From the NCBI RefSeq assembly GCF_002878395.1, contig NC_061118.1, positions 88,325,910-88,389,909 on the forward strand: a DNA stretch of 64,000 bases. The letters are read 5' to 3'. Of the stretch, positions 11,280-23,087 are shown in pieces; position 1 is the stretch's first letter, and each line of letters starts with the position of its first letter. The notes under the pieces were generated by a model. It did not search any database. It was given only the letters and a program-made list of their open reading frames with translations, and was not told the origin of the DNA. The stretch is from Capsicum annuum. Lineage: Eukaryota; Streptophyta; Magnoliopsida; Solanales; Solanaceae. Both the position numbers and the translations under genes were made by a program.

Positions 11280-12260
11280 CATACGAGGTTACTTGAGTTG
11301 GCCAATTTATGAGGTTGAATCCCTCAACCTTTACAGGTTCTAATGATGAGGAGGATCTACAAGGGTTTATTAATAAGATAGAGGAGATTTTTAGGATTAT
11401 GCATGCTACTGATTTAGAAAGTGTGGAGTTTTCTTCCTATCAGTTGAAGATGTAGCTTACTAGTGGTATGAGGAGTGGGAAGTGATGAGTGCTGATGATG
11501 CTGAGTCAACGATTTGGGATGAGTTTTAAGGTACTTTTCTTGATCACTTCTTTTCTTAGGAGTTGGGAGAGGCTAAGGCTGAAGAGTTTGTGAACTTAAA
11601 GTAGGGTAAGATAAATGTGAAGTAGTATTCCCTGAAGTTCAAGCAACTGTCCCATTATGCTCTGAAGTTATTATTTGATATGTGATTCAGAATAAGGAAT
11701 TTTTCTTTTGGTTTATCCCGTTACTTGGTGTTGGAGTGTAAGAATGCTATGTTAAATAATTATATTGATATCTTCAGGCTGTGGTTTATATACAACAAGT
11801 GAAAAATGAGAAAAAAAAGCAAGTAGAGATTAGAGAGAGGCAGAACAAGAAGTTAAAATATTCAAAGCAAGGTGCAGGTCAGTAGAACAGTGGGAGAGAT
11901 AGTAGACGGTGGACCATAAAAAAGAATTAGGGAAATTCATATTCGATGGCTAGTGCTCCCTATCCTAATCCTTCTGGTGATCATGGTTTTTAGGCTAGTA
12001 GTGATCCTAAGGCACAGGGTGCCCAGATTAGTGAAGCTCAGTCTGCCCACCTTATCCTTCTTATGAATTTTGTAGACAGCTTCTTCATGGAGAAGGGGAG
12101 GAACTTGTGTTTCAATTGGGGTTAACCTGGTCATCTGTAGTGAAATTTTCCCATAGCTAAAGTTGCTACTAGAGCTAATAAGGTTTAGGTCGCTACTTTT
12201 TTGGCTCCTACACCTAAGGGCGCCAGTTTAGGTACCGACACAGGCTTGAATTATCTCTAT
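11280..12260 (+). pseudogene. Element B gag
   Basis: The plus frame has FMRLNPSTFTGSNDEEDLQGF, IEEIFRIMHATDLESVEFSSYQL and, after frame changes and stops, a basic segment KKKQVEIRERQ-like region near 11800-11860. These match the capsid of plant chromoviruses in order and spacing. The expected C-terminal zinc knuckle near 12110 is degraded. An initial leader from 10771 to ~11000 contains no clear frame; an upstream stretch 11020-11150 may be the true gag N-terminus. Confidence 0.75.
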
Positions 12261-12324
12261 GAACTTACTACTCGTCAAGAATTTGAGGCATTCCTAGATA
12301 TTTTCATTGGTATGTTATAAATCA

Positions 12325-12720
12325 TCTCTCAGGATTTTTATTGTTTGCTTGATTCAGGATCTACTATATCTTGTGTGACCCCTTATGTGGCTGTCCACTT
12401 TGGTTTTGGTCCTGAAAATATTTTTGACCCCTTTTCTGTGTCTACTCTGATGGGTGAGTCTATTATTACCAGAAAAATCTATTGGGGTTGTGTGGTGTCC
12501 ATTCCTCATAGGGAGACATTAGTGAATTTGATAGAACTTCATATTGTAAACTTTGATATAATCCTGGGGATGGTTCGGCTTTATTTGTGCCATGATTTTC
12601 TAGATTGTAGGACCCAAAAAATCAGTGTCTATTTTCCTAATAAATCGGTGATTAAATGGGATGGGAGTTTCTTAGTGCTTAAAGGGAAGTTTATTTTTTA
12701 TTTTAAGGATTCTAATTTTG
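12325..12720 (+). pseudogene. Element B aspartic protease
   Basis: Frame CLLDSGSTISCVTPYVAVHF keeps the catalytic DSG. It continues PFSVSTLMGESIITRKIYWG, a strand region and VNFDIILGM, then a well-kept post-protease linker (LDCRTQKISVYFPNKSVIKW). This 155-codon stretch from 12345 to 12812 is one of the longest open pieces of B. The Trp after ILGM is lost. Confidence 0.85.
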
Positions 12721-12799
12721 AAATTCATTCTTTGCAATCGGTCCCTGTGGTTAATGAATTTACTAAAGTTTTCCAAATGGTATTCTTGGAATTCCTCAT

Positions 12800-13330
12800 A
12801 ATAGGGAGATAGATTTTGGGATTGATATTCTACCGAATACCCATGCTAATTTCATTCCTCCTTATAGGATGGCTCTGGCTGAACTAAAGGAACTGAAGGA
12901 GCAGTTGAAGGATATTTTAATAAGGGTTTCATCTTTCCTATTGTTTCTCCGTGGGGTACTCTTATACTTTTCATTCAAAATAAAGATGAGTCTCTTTGGA
13001 TGTGTATAGACTGTCTTGAATTAAATAAGGTTATAGTAAAGAATAAGTACCCTCTTTCTTGGATTGATGACCTCTTCGATCAGCTTTAGGGTGCTAGGTG
13101 TTTCTCTAAGATTGATGTTTATTCAGGCTACCATCAGTTGAAAATTAGGGAAACTAATATTTATAAGACTGCTTTCCGTGCTCATTATGGTCATTACGAG
13201 TTTTTGGTTATGTCATTTGGATTGACTAATTCTGGATTTACTTTTTATAGTCTTTATTGGTGACATTTTGGTATACTCCAAAAGTGAAGAGGATCATGAA
13301 AATCACCTCCGAATTATATTGTAAACTCAT
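12800..13330 (+). pseudogene. Element B reverse transcriptase, with catalytic change and deletion
   Basis: Recognisable segments in order: [92 protein letters not shown]. The sequence then jumps, with about 30-40 bases missing near 13245, to [20 protein letters not shown]. The catalytic FIDD is FIGD, an Asp to Gly change, so the enzyme is dead even without the stops. Confidence 0.88.
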
Positions 13331-14110
13331 AAGGATAAAAAATTTTCTAAGTGTAAATTTTGGCTAAGTATTGTGAACTTTCTCGGACATGTTGTTTCTA
13401 GTGAAGAGATCAAGGTGGATCCATAAAAATTTGAGGAAGTTAAGAAGTGGCCTAGACCCACCACTATAATTGACATTAGGAGCTTCTTGGGCTTGGCTGG
13501 GTATTACAAGAGGTTTGTGGAGATTTTCTCATCTATTGCTGCTCTGTTGACAAAGCTAACACAGAAAAAGGTTAAGGTTTTATGGTTCGATGCTTGTAAA
13601 GGTAGTTTTGATAAGTTTGAGGATAAGTTGACTTTTACACCAGTTTTGACCATGCCCGAGGGTACTGGTGGGTTTGTTGTGTATTGTGATGCATCTCGTA
13701 TAGGACTGGGTTGTGTTTTGGTGCAACTTAAGGTTCATAAAAGAAATTATCCAACTCACGATCTAGAGTTAGTAGCTATGGTCTTTGCTTTGAAAATCTG
13801 GCATCGTTATCTGTATGGGCTGCATGTGCATAAGGAATTAAATCTCAAGCAGAGGTGGTCGTTCAAATTGCTTAAGGATTATGACATGAGTCTTCACTAC
13901 CATCCAGGTAAAGCTAATGTTGTTGTTGATGCTCTTAGAAGGTTGTCCATAGGGAGTTTATCTTATGTAGATAAGGAGAAAAAAGGGTTGGTAAATCATA
14001 TTTACAGGTTGGGTAATCTAGGAGTTCAACACTTAGACTCTCAGGATATAGGAGTGATTATTCAAGAAGGTGTCAAATCGTACCTTGGTGCTAATGTGAA
14101 GGAGAAGTAG
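13330..14110 (+). pseudogene. Element B RT connection and RNase H
   Basis: A 207-codon open stretch from 13487 reads LAGYYKRFVEIFSSIAALLT (RT thumb/connection), [37 protein letters not shown], and then jumps from YLYGLHVH directly to KELNLKQR. The piece with the third RNase H catalytic Asp ([13 protein letters not shown]) is missing, an in-frame loss of about 15-16 codons. It ends with the PGKANVVVDALRRLS segment and the tether to integrase. Confidence 0.88.
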
Positions 14111-14169
14111 ACTTTAGATCCCATACTTATGCAGATTAATGATGATGCGGGTCAGCAAAAGGTTATGAC

Positions 14170-15020
14170 TTTCAAGATTGGGGGAGACAGAATCTGAAGG
14201 TATCAAGAAAGATTATATGTTCATGATGTTGATAGGCTGTGGGAAAGGATTTGAAATGAGGCTCATGAGTCCAGATATACAGTTTATTTGAGTTCAACCA
14301 AGATGTATCATAACTTGAAGGAAATCTACTAGTGGAATAATATGAAGAGGGATATAGCAAATTTTGTTGCTAAGTGTATGGTTTGTTAGCAAGCCAAGGT
14401 AGAGCATTTGAGGCCTGGTGGCATATCTTAAGATAAAGTTTCCTATATGGAAGTGGGAGATGATCAATATGGACTTTGTTATGGGTCTTCCGCGGTCTCA
14501 CAATCAGTACAATTCTATTTAGGTCATTATGGATAGAATGACCAAGTTTGCTCACTTTTTGCCTGTGAGGACTAACTACTTAGGAGAGGATTATGTTAAG
14601 TTGTTTATTTAGGAGATATTTAAGTTGCATAGAGTTCCAGTGTCCATTATTTTAGATCAAGGTAAGCAATTCTCTTCTCATTTTTAGCGCTCGTTTCAAA
14701 AAGGTTTATGTACTCAAGTAAAACTTAGCACTACTTTTCACCCTCAAATGGATGGACAAGTGGAGCGTACTATTCAGACTTCGAAAGATATACTATGGGC
14801 TTGTGTGATTGATTTTAAAGGTACTTGGATTGATCATTTGCCTCTTGTTGGGTTTGCTTACAAAAATAGTTACTATTCTAGCATTTAGATGCCTTCTCTC
14901 CAGGCTCTTTATGGTAGAAGGTGCATGTATCTTATTGGGTCATTTGAGGTAGGAGAGACTAGGTTATTTTGACCTGACTTGGTTCACTAAGACACAGAGA
15001 AGTTAAAAGTAATTAGAGAA
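14170..15020 (+). pseudogene. Element B integrase
   Basis: The zinc domain is damaged. The core reads INMDFVMGLPRS, VIMDRMTKFAHFLPV, SIILDQGKQFSSHF, FHPQMDGQVERTIQT, then CVIDFKGTWIDHLPLVGFAY. All three members of the D,D,E triad are present, unlike A, but at least five in-frame stops interrupt the core. Confidence 0.85.
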
Positions 15021-15535
15021 AGACTTAAGACTATGCAAGGTCGCCAAAAGTATTATACAAATGTGAGGCGGAGGGAGTTAGAGTTTGAGATAAGTGATTG
15101 GCTATTCTTAAAGGTTTCTCCTATAAAAGGAGTTATTAGATTTTGGAATAAAGGAAAGCTCAGTCCCCGTTATATTAGTCCATATCATATTATGAGAAGA
15201 ATTGGGAATGTTGCTTATGAGTTAGATTTATCAATGAGTTTTCTTTTGTTCACCCTATTTTCCATGTGTCTATATTGAAAATGTGCATGCATGATCCCTC
15301 TTTGATAGTGCCTATTAAGAATGTTGGTGTTACAAATTCAATGTCTTATGAGGAAGTCCCAGTTGAGACACTGGATAGGTAGGTTTGTACGTTGAGGACA
15401 AAAGATGTAGCTTTCGTGAAGGTGCTTTGGAGAAATCAAAAGGTGGAGGAGGCTACATAGTAATCTGAAGAAGATATGATAGCCAAGTACCTATTCTTAT
15501 TTCCATTGATGGATGGGAATTCTTAAGGTATAAGT
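15020..15535 (+). pseudogene. Element B integrase C-terminus and chromodomain
   Basis: YTNVRRRELEFEISDWLFLKV and GKLSPRYISPYHIMRRIGNV form the GPY/F region. After a frame change come YEEVPVETLDR, VKVLWRNQKVEEAT and SEEDMIAKYLFLFP, which is the chromodomain. Two stops replace the WE-type residues after EEAT. Confidence 0.85.
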
Positions 15536-15644
15536 ATTGTTTCCCTCTTATCGTATTTTGAATTATCCTTGAATTTTGTGTGCATTCTTTCTTTCATCGT
15601 GCTAAAGGTACCCTAACTTCTTATTCGGGGATAAATAATCCAAA

Positions 15645-15663
15645 AAGTGGAATAGGGGTAATA
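15645..15663 (+). other. Element B polypurine tract region
   Basis: aaagtggaataggggtaata directly precedes the 3' LTR at 15664. The run is less pure than in A. Confidence 0.7.
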
Positions 15664-17633
15664 TGACACCCCAAGTCCTTGATCTCTAGACCTTCCAAGA
15701 GATGAATAATTGAGTTAACCATATTAAAGAAATAATGTCAAAACTTCTAGTGATAATGGTCCTAACAATGACTCGTTGTCAAACGTAACGAGTCGTTAAA
15801 AGGGACTCGTTGTCACAACAAAATGTTACCTAGGTGTTCAGACCCTGACCACGAGTCTTTGTCATGACTCGTGGAGTCAAATAATGAGTCATTATAAGAG
15901 ATTTGTCATCATAATAGTGAAGGACCAGATTTTTAGTCCTTTGGTAATGATTCTAGGCCACGACTCGTCGTCTGATCTCACGAGTTGTTACCTAAGCCAT
16001 AATGACTGTTCCTTATTTTATTGCATGTTTTAATTAGGCTCTTTTCCTCCCTACACACTCTTTCCCACGACTTAACTCAAATTACCTCTCTTTAGTTATC
16101 AAGATTAAACTTACTTTTTTCATATTTAACTCCCAAGGCAAGAGATTCTAGGGTTTTACAATAAATTCAACAATTAGGCTCCAAACCTTGAGTCCTCTCC
16201 AAATACTTTGGTATTTCAGGCATGTTGCTCATCCCTAGCTAGTATTTTTTACATTGTGACATTTATTTAATCATTATTCATGTGATTTTAATTGATGGGT
16301 TTGAAATTGGGTTGAGGGCTTTTGATGGTTATTACTTAGATTGCTTTCTTATGATTTAAATATGTTGTTTATGCTTTAATTGATAGATTTTAAGACTGAA
16401 TGGGTGCATTGTTATGAGGATTGGAGTGAGGAACATGGGTTTTCCAAAAATTAATGGATTTTTAGTTTGATAATTGCATTAACCTCAACCCACTTTAGAA
16501 ATCTTGGTTTGAACATGTAATTTACATTATTTGACTTACCTTTGGAATATTTCATTGCATTAAAGGATAATAGAGAGTAAAATAATTTTGGAATGCCCTT
16601 GGTGGCTTTGATTTTGGAATTTAAATAGAACTTGGGAGTCTAATAGTTTTATGGATTGGTTTGGCATAATTATATAAGCTTGCAAGCATTTTTGTATGAT
16701 GATATCAAGTCGGTAAATGCCTTAATAAAGACTCCTTGGTGAATAGTTGGGTTTATGTGTAAATTGTTTTAATTTCGGCTTAAAGGGCATTGTGTAGCTC
16801 ACCGAAAAGGTATAGTCCTGCTGAGACCAACATTGGAAACCATGTTTCCCAATGAGGGGGTATTTGGGTCCATGTGCTTAGTGCGTACTTTATATTTTTA
16901 ATGGATATATACTTGGTGTCAGCGTTTTCTTGATTTCCTCATTACATGCGGCTAACAAACACTGGGGCCCGTCCGACAGAGGGAGTTGGACCCATATAGC
17001 CCATGGGTGCTTTTAGGATGTGGCAAGCTATGCAGTTCAGGTTAATACTTTAAATACTCATGTTCATGGCCCTTGTACCTGTCCCAGTATCCTATATGTG
17101 TATAAATGTTGTGCACATGATTTTGATAGGATTTTGAAAATTACATTATTTTTTCCTCTTCTCCTGAGTTACATTCCAGTGCTCGCCTCATTGACTATCC
17201 TTAGACGCTACATCATTTCGTGATGTTAGGTCAGAGGACTTTTTTGTTACTCCTGTGCGCCGTTAGGTTGTGTGGTACATTGGTTGAGTTGTTGTGAAGT
17301 GGTGAACCTCCATCTTTCGTAAAGCCCTGCCATTTCATTAGGTTCCTTTTCATATTTTTAGGAATTGTGAATTCTCTTTTGTCATGGTAGGGGGCATATC
17401 TGTACCTAGTTTTGTATTCCTGGTTTAGAGGTTATTTTGGACAGTGTTAGGATATTTTAGTTATTGTGTTTCTTCTCAAAATTTGATTAAACTTATCTAT
17501 CTTTATTATATATTTTTGCATCTTTCGTTGTTTACTTTTATTATGCTCTGGAGGTCAGGCTAAGGGTGTGGTCTCCGACCCACAGTGGGCTTGAGATACT
17601 CATCATGCTTAGGCCCTTGTTTGGGTTGTGACA
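15664..17633 (+). repeat. Element B 3' LTR
   Basis: Starts tgacaccccaag and ends gggttgtgaca, about 1970 bases, with TG...CA ends. The part 16217-17633 aligns with 9347-10754. Next to it at 17634 is the protease reading frame of element D. Confidence 0.92.
15768..15990 (+). repeat. Inverted-word block in B LTR (word ACGAGTCGT)
   Basis: Contains actcgttgtc, gtaacgagtcgtt, gggactcgttgtcac, ccacgagtc, catgactcgtgg, cgactcgtcgtc and cacgagttgttac: one word and its complement about eight times in 220 bases. An AT-rich run resembling a TATA region (ttattttattgcatg) follows at about 16013. The matching part of the 5' LTR lies outside the window. Confidence 0.75.
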
Positions 17634-18030
17634 CAGAGTCAACATTATGCCTGTTTACACAATGAAGGAGCTTGGCATCGCTACTGATGAACTTGTTGAA
17701 AACCATTTGATTATCCAGGGCTTCAACAAAAGGGGTTAGAGGTCCATAGGATCTATAAAGTTAGAAATTCATATGGATGATTTTTGATCAAATATGTTGA
17801 TGCATGTGATCGATTCCAAAACTACATAAAATATATTTCTTCATAGGCCTTGGTCACATGATAAAAAAATTATCTCATCCTCTTACTATTAATGCTTGAA
17901 GTATCTTGAGGGCAGAGTGGAAAGAAAGATAGTTGCCGACGATAAGCCATTCACTAAAGCTAAGTCACACTTCATCGATACAATATTCTACTTGAAGAAT
18001 TATGTTGCGAATGAGATAAGGGTTGATTAT
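17634..18030 (+). pseudogene. Element D protease fragment (Tat/Ogre-like gypsy)
   Basis: Frame RVNIMPVYTMKELGIATDEL, then NHLIIQGFNKRG, IKLEIHMDDF, LMHVIDSKTT, FLHRPWSHD, KYLEGRVERKIVADDKPFTK and FYLKNYVANEIRVDY. This is the Tat/Ogre style of aspartic protease, lacking its first strand and catalytic DSG because element B inserted just upstream. It is cut at 18030 by element C and the same frame resumes at 24523. Confidence 0.82.
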
Positions 18031-19478
18031 TGATAAGTCATCAATTTGACAATTTACTAGCACCTTTTAGGCCTAAATTATCATGCTTTTTCATTGAGTA
18101 TTGTTAATTTCTTATTGAACGCTCATTTTTGTAGGTAAAATTTGAAAAGGGAATATGAGAAAGTCATTCAAGTCAACAAGAGGCCCAATGTGAAAGAAAA
18201 GAGACAAATATTGGAAATCGGGCCCAAGAATCGACCCTCAGTTACCGCAATCGCAACATGAGGATCGAGATTACATCGGAGGTCAAGTCAAACCCTAGCA
18301 ATTGCGAGGTGACCATAGCAATCACGGGAGTCGTGAACACGTTCATGATATGGTGATCGCGATGGGTCGGAAAAATTTCAAGGGCAGAATTTTAATTAGC
18401 TTAAAGAGACTAAGAGCAAGGTGACATTTTTGTAATATTTGACAAATGTAGAATTGGGGCTCAATTAGGGGTTTGTAGCTCAATTTTCATCATCAATATT
18501 TTATCCATATTGACCCATCTTCTATTTTTCATATTTTGGGGAACAATATTAGACTGATCTTGACTAAAGAATACATTAGAGTATTTCTTAAGTGAAGGAT
18601 TAGAAGTTTTCATTGAAGATTTATTGAAATTTTAAGTTTGGATTTGTATTCTCTTTAACTTTCATGGATCAATTTGGTGGAAATTATGGTATATCTTTCT
18701 TTCTATCTTTATGAGTACCTAATTCTTCCTCTTAGGGTTATGCTTGAATAGGTCTTAATTAGTGCATGGGTGTTTTTTTATTTATCTACCTAATTAGCTA
18801 TTTGTTGTGGGTTTTGCTTTACTTTATGTTTGACTAAAAAATTGGGAGTGAAAACCCCAATTGTTTTGGATCCCATACCATTCTTGAAAGAGGGGTATTA
18901 GGTGAGGAGTATTTGCAAACAACATCTTGAGCTAGTTTGTTTATTAGCACTATCTTAGAAATAAAGGTGTTAAGTGTATTGGCTAAGTTCATAAGCATCA
19001 TCTTAGAAATAGGGATACTCAGTTGAGGTTATGGATTTGAAAGCTTGTCACGCTCGTGAGGTGTTCGAAAGATTTTATGAGCAAAATTTGGCGTTTTATT
19101 AAAAGATTGACACTAATACCTCTAAACCTATCCTGCCTATGATTCTTGCTAAATTTGGATAAATTCTCAATTACCCATGTATAAGTTCGCACCTAGAATG
19201 GATGACCCCAAGAACTACTCTTAATTGATTATGTTTTAATTATCCTTAGTCTTAAGTTAGTCCTCTAGAAGTCCTAAAAATTGTTATACTTTTAAAAACG
19301 TTTGAAAACCTCCAAATATTTGTATCTCATATTTGAATTTAGCATGTAACTTTCATTATGAACTTACTCAGTCACCATTCATATTATTCCTCTTGGATTC
19401 AACCTAGACTCAAAGGTGGATATTGTATTGACAATGACCTCCTTGCACTTAATTTGATGTGTATGTTGAGCATTATAA
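18031..19478 (+). repeat. Element C 5' LTR
   Basis: Starts tgataagtcatcaatttgac, ends gagcattataa next to the primer site. Aligns along its length with 23088-24522. The final CA has decayed to AA; the 3' copy still ends gttatca. Confidence 0.9.
18231..18368 (+). repeat. Inverted-word block in C 5' LTR (word GCGATCGC)
   Basis: ttaccgcaatcgcaacatg, gatcgagattac, caattgcgaggtgacc, agcaatcacgggag and ggtgatcgcgatggg: short words around GCGATCGC in both orientations. The copy at 23290-23427 is better kept (actgcgatcgcaacc, tgttgcgatcgtgat). Confidence 0.72.
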
Positions 19479-19482
19479 AAAA

Positions 19483-19500
19483 TAGTGCCATTGCTGGGGA
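19483..19500 (+). other. Element C primer binding site (tRNA-Asp type)
   Basis: tagtgccattgctgggga resembles TGGCGCCGTTGCCGGGGA, the complement of the 3' end of plant tRNA-Asp; all differences are transitions. It sits four bases after the LTR. Asp primers are typical of Athila-like gypsy elements. Confidence 0.8.
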
Positions 19501-19619
19501 ATAATTTGGCGTATTGAGTTAGTTTGGTAGTTTAGCTTACTTGCTTTGATTCAATATTTGTTTGTCATTTTCTTTTTTTCTTGTGTTAGATAGATTTTTG
19601 TTCTTGTTTACTTGTCACT

Positions 19620-20620
19620 ATGGCATCTTGGAATGAATATGAGTTTGATGTTTGTAACTCTTATCTTGATGATCCATGTCCATATTGTGGTAGACCGTAC
19701 CATCTCGATCCTATTGGGAGTATGATTGTTCTTTATGTGGTAGTCAAGATGGACATTAGAGTGATTGTCCAAATGTCCCCTCCCCTAGTTATGCTAAGAA
19801 AAAGGCTAGTTCTTCTTATAGGTTTGATAGGTCTCATGATGTGTTAAATGAAGAATAACGTGCCAGATACAATGGTGTTGAAGCGATTCTTTTAACTAAC
19901 TTGGATCAGGTGACTACAACGAGGGAGAACATGCGTCTCTTGCACCAATCCATAATGGCATTTGGAAAGGAAAGTGAAAAATTAAAAAGTGGGTAAGGAG
20001 GCCGATCTTTTAAGTGCCATGAGTATGCCTAGTCTTCAACATAAAGGTGTGATTGATGTGGAAGAATGCTTGGTGATTTGTCAACCAACAAACTCCAAAA
20101 CGATAATGGATGTCAAAATTGAAGAAACGATACTAAAGTAGAAAGAAAAAGCCAAGTAAATTCTTTGTGAATACTCTAGTTCATTTCAAAGTGATAATGT
20201 CAAGAAGAATGCGACTCCAAAATTGGAAAGACGACTTCATTCCAACCACTTTTTGACATTATGCTTGGTGGATGTGATGGAAGTCTAACCACCCAAGAAA
20301 ATGACGAACGTTGGAGAATTCGTACATTTTGGAGTTTGTCATTCCAAAAGGGTAAAATGGCATTCCTCACTTGAAGGCCAATAGATAAAAAATCCAATGT
20401 TTGACAAGTGGTTTTTTGATGTTCTCACCGATGTCCAATGAGACTATTCAGAAATTTGATGTGAAGTTGGGAAAAGGTTCAAGTCTTCAAAGTAGCAAGA
20501 TAGAAAATGTATCGTTGTGCCCCTAAATTTTGCCAAAGTACCTCAAAGATATATTGATCTAAAGTTGGGCCGAAGATTCAAATCTTCTAAATGTAGACAT
20601 AAATGATAGTCAAAAGATGT
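19620..20620 (+). pseudogene. Element C gag-like frame with Cys/His motifs
   Basis: Begins MASWNEYEFDVCNSYLDDPC and contains PCPYCGRPYH and, in another frame, CSLCGSQDGH.SDCPN, which look like zinc knuckles separated by a frameshift. It continues SYAKKKASSSYRFDRSHDVL, then RYNGVEAILLTNLDQVTTTR and MRLLHQSIMAFGKESEKLK, then many stops. I do not recognise an enzyme. The second copy in element H starts with the same MAS...YLD and HLDPIGS residues. It probably packages element RNA, by inference from its position after the primer site. Confidence 0.6.
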
Positions 20621-20668
20621 TGTGCCGCGATTTTAACTAAGGCGCTTCTTGGGAGGCAACCCAAGGAA
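20616..20668 (+). other. Conserved GGGAGGCAACCC box, element C
   Basis: gttgtgccgcgattttaac, then aaggcgcttcttgggaggcaaccca. Nearly the same sequence follows the coding part of F (46135-46200, minus) and H (56125-56180, minus). In Athila-like elements it marks the end of the first coding block. Function unknown. Confidence 0.7.
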
Positions 20669-23070
20669 ATTTTCTAGATGTTTTCTAATGTTTTTTATTC
20701 AATTTTTAGCTTGTTTTTGGGTGTTTGCAGGTGAGAGCATAAGTTGGAAAAGGTATATCAAGAATGAAACCTTGGATAAGTGTATTGGACTTTTATTTTA
20801 TCATTTTCCTCTTTTAAACAAGCTCACAAGGTATGATCCTTAGTTAAAGTTTCTTTAAAGTATGAATAGTGATCACATTCCATGGTTTCTTTTAGTTTGA
20901 ATTTACTTTATTTGAGCTTAATTTGGTGGAATGTGGTTGTTGGGATGAAATTTTTTGAATGTGTGCATTGTTTCAAATGCTCAATTGCAAAAATTCTTGC
21001 TTCCATACTCTAGTGCACACTATGTGTTCGACGAAACACCCACTTGTAGTTTGTTAGCTTAATTGAGTGGCAAGTGTTCTATTTGAGTTGGTATGATTAC
21101 AAATGGTGTGTTTGGTGATGAATTGGTGCATTGAGCTTGCTCACATGTGTTGTTATTCTATTTTTCAAGCTCTTACTTTTCATGCACACCAGATGCCTTA
21201 TGCGCTTGTAAAGGTTATGCGAACTTTCTTGGGGCGTTATGTGATCATTTTTAGAGTATAATTTTGAGTCCAGTAGGTCTTAAATGTTAGATCACCAATT
21301 CTTTTTGGTTGAAATTATTGATGAATGTTGTGTCCATGGTTTGATCGATAAATGTGCTTATCATAGCATCCCCAGCTGAAGTCTGAGTAACTCGATAAAC
21401 ATGAATGCCTGCCTTGCCCTATGATAGATTGGGTAATGCCATTCTTAGGGGTATATGGTGGTTTGTGTTTCTATTGATTCCTTGAGTATTTTATGAGCTA
21501 AATGAGAGATATGTGAAGTTGTGAAGAAATAATCCCATGCAGTGCAATGATAATGTTGTCTTGCATTCACCTAAGTTTTTCTTTAATTGCTTAGGAAGAG
21601 GAAAAATTTCAAAAATACTTTCAAAATGTCATTGGCGAAAAATGGAATGATTTTGAGAAAAACCAAAAATATAGTTTTCTTTTTTAAAATGATCAAGGAT
21701 GTTTTTGAGCTTTCTTTTGAGTGAGACCATTAAATTCAATTTTTGGCTCTCTCTTTATAAGGATGAGTCTTTGACTCAGAGTAACTTATGAAGCTCAAAT
21801 TGATTGGAGGGCTAACTTTTTGCTCTATAAGTACGATGCCATGTGTTGTGAGATTTTTGAATAATTCTTGTACATATATGTAGTAGTCTAGAACTTTCCC
21901 CAAGTGTATTCAAAGCAAAATTCTAGGCAAGCTTTGTTTGGAAAATGACTCGAGACCATGTTTGACCCATCACATAGCCAAATTTCCACCTTAATATTGA
22001 TCTCTAGTTAACCCATTTGACTTTTTTCCCATCTTTCTTTCTTATTGTAATGATAACCGTGCTAAAATACCTAAACCCTTTTGAAAATATCCTTTTTGGA
22101 ACTTAACCTCCTTTGATTCATCGCATGATTCTAAATAATGGTTTAGAGGCAAAAGCCTAAGTTTGGGGGGTTATGTATTTGGGAGAAGAATGTAAGAGTG
22201 GTTCAAATTCCTAGTTTAGGGTAAGGATATTATTTTGTAAGATGATCCAAGAAAGGTGTATGTAAGGTTGCCAACTCATGTGCTTAAAAGATGAGAGATG
22301 TGCTTGATGATAAAGTTGAATAGCCTAGACCATAAAAGTTGAAGATAAATTAGATGAGTGAGGGGCTGAGAAGGGATTATAGGTGTAATATCTCTTGAAA
22401 AAGTCAAAGAAGTGAAGAAAGAAAATAGTGGATAGTTTGAAAATTGTAGGGGTAAAAAGGGTTGAGTAATTGCATTGAAGGAGGTCTTTTAGTCACTTGA
22501 TCCATATATATTCCTTCCCGCACCTTAAACCTTCATCTTGAATCGCAAGACCTTGGTGATTCCAAACTATGTAAGTGTATATTAGTGACGAAAAACACAA
22601 AGGGCAAGCCTATGGTTCTACTCGTTGTGCTTGAATTTATTTGAGAGAATGAGTGTAAATTATTTCATTATTTGAGATCCTTTAGAAATTTCAATGTATT
22701 GTGTGTGAGAATCTAACTCTTGCATGTGAGCGACATCGATACTTTGGGGGAGAAGGTAAAGTCTTACTCTCGGTTTGGGTAAATGGGTGAAGTAAGTTGC
22801 ATTGTGAAGATTGAGACAGTCTTTGAAGATTTTGTGTCTCCTCTTAAGATGCTTAGTTGATTTAGAAGGTTCATTAGATTCAAACTGCATCCTTGCTTCA
22901 TAATATATGCTTATTGAAAAAAATTGGTTTACTTGTTGCCATGACATGTTTGGAAAGTCTTTATAGATCTTTGTTAGATTATTCCTTTAGTATAGCTTTT
23001 ATTTGGATGGAATTGAGTTAAATACCATATCTTATTAAATTATCCTTGTTTGCTTGAGGACAAGCAATAG
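20669..23070 (+). other. Element C non-coding 3' region
   Basis: Contains a splice-acceptor-like ttgtttttgggtgtttgcag at 20709-20730 and a second purine-tract-like box, gcctaagtttggggggtta, near 22156-22176. No reading frame longer than about 95 codons and none recognisable. It occupies the place where relatives such as G have an extra reading frame. Confidence 0.55.
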
Positions 23071-23087
23071 TTTAAGTTTGGAGGTAT
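23071..23087 (+). other. Element C polypurine tract
   Basis: tttaagtttggaggtat immediately before the 3' LTR. It is preceded by gaggacaagcaatag, a box also found before the tract of element G (51463-51480 on the minus strand). Confidence 0.82.

Larger units (their letters stand above)
9347..17633 (+). mobile_element. Element B: Ty3/gypsy chromovirus, decayed, 5' LTR split by element A
   Basis: Partial 5' LTR 9347-10754, primer site, internal gag-pol on the plus strand, purine tract and complete 3' LTR 15664-17633. The first ~550 bases of the 5' LTR are missing because A inserted there; they should lie left of the window. The element is inserted in the protease region of element D (17634 onwards). 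Several frame changes, many stops and internal deletions show it is older or more damaged than A, which fits A being the later arrival. Confidence 0.92.

Noticed and set aside
10923..11312. 129-codon plus-strand frame in the B leader/gag region
   Set aside because: Overlaps an alternative frame and the gag start; composition like out-of-frame translation, no recognisable domain.
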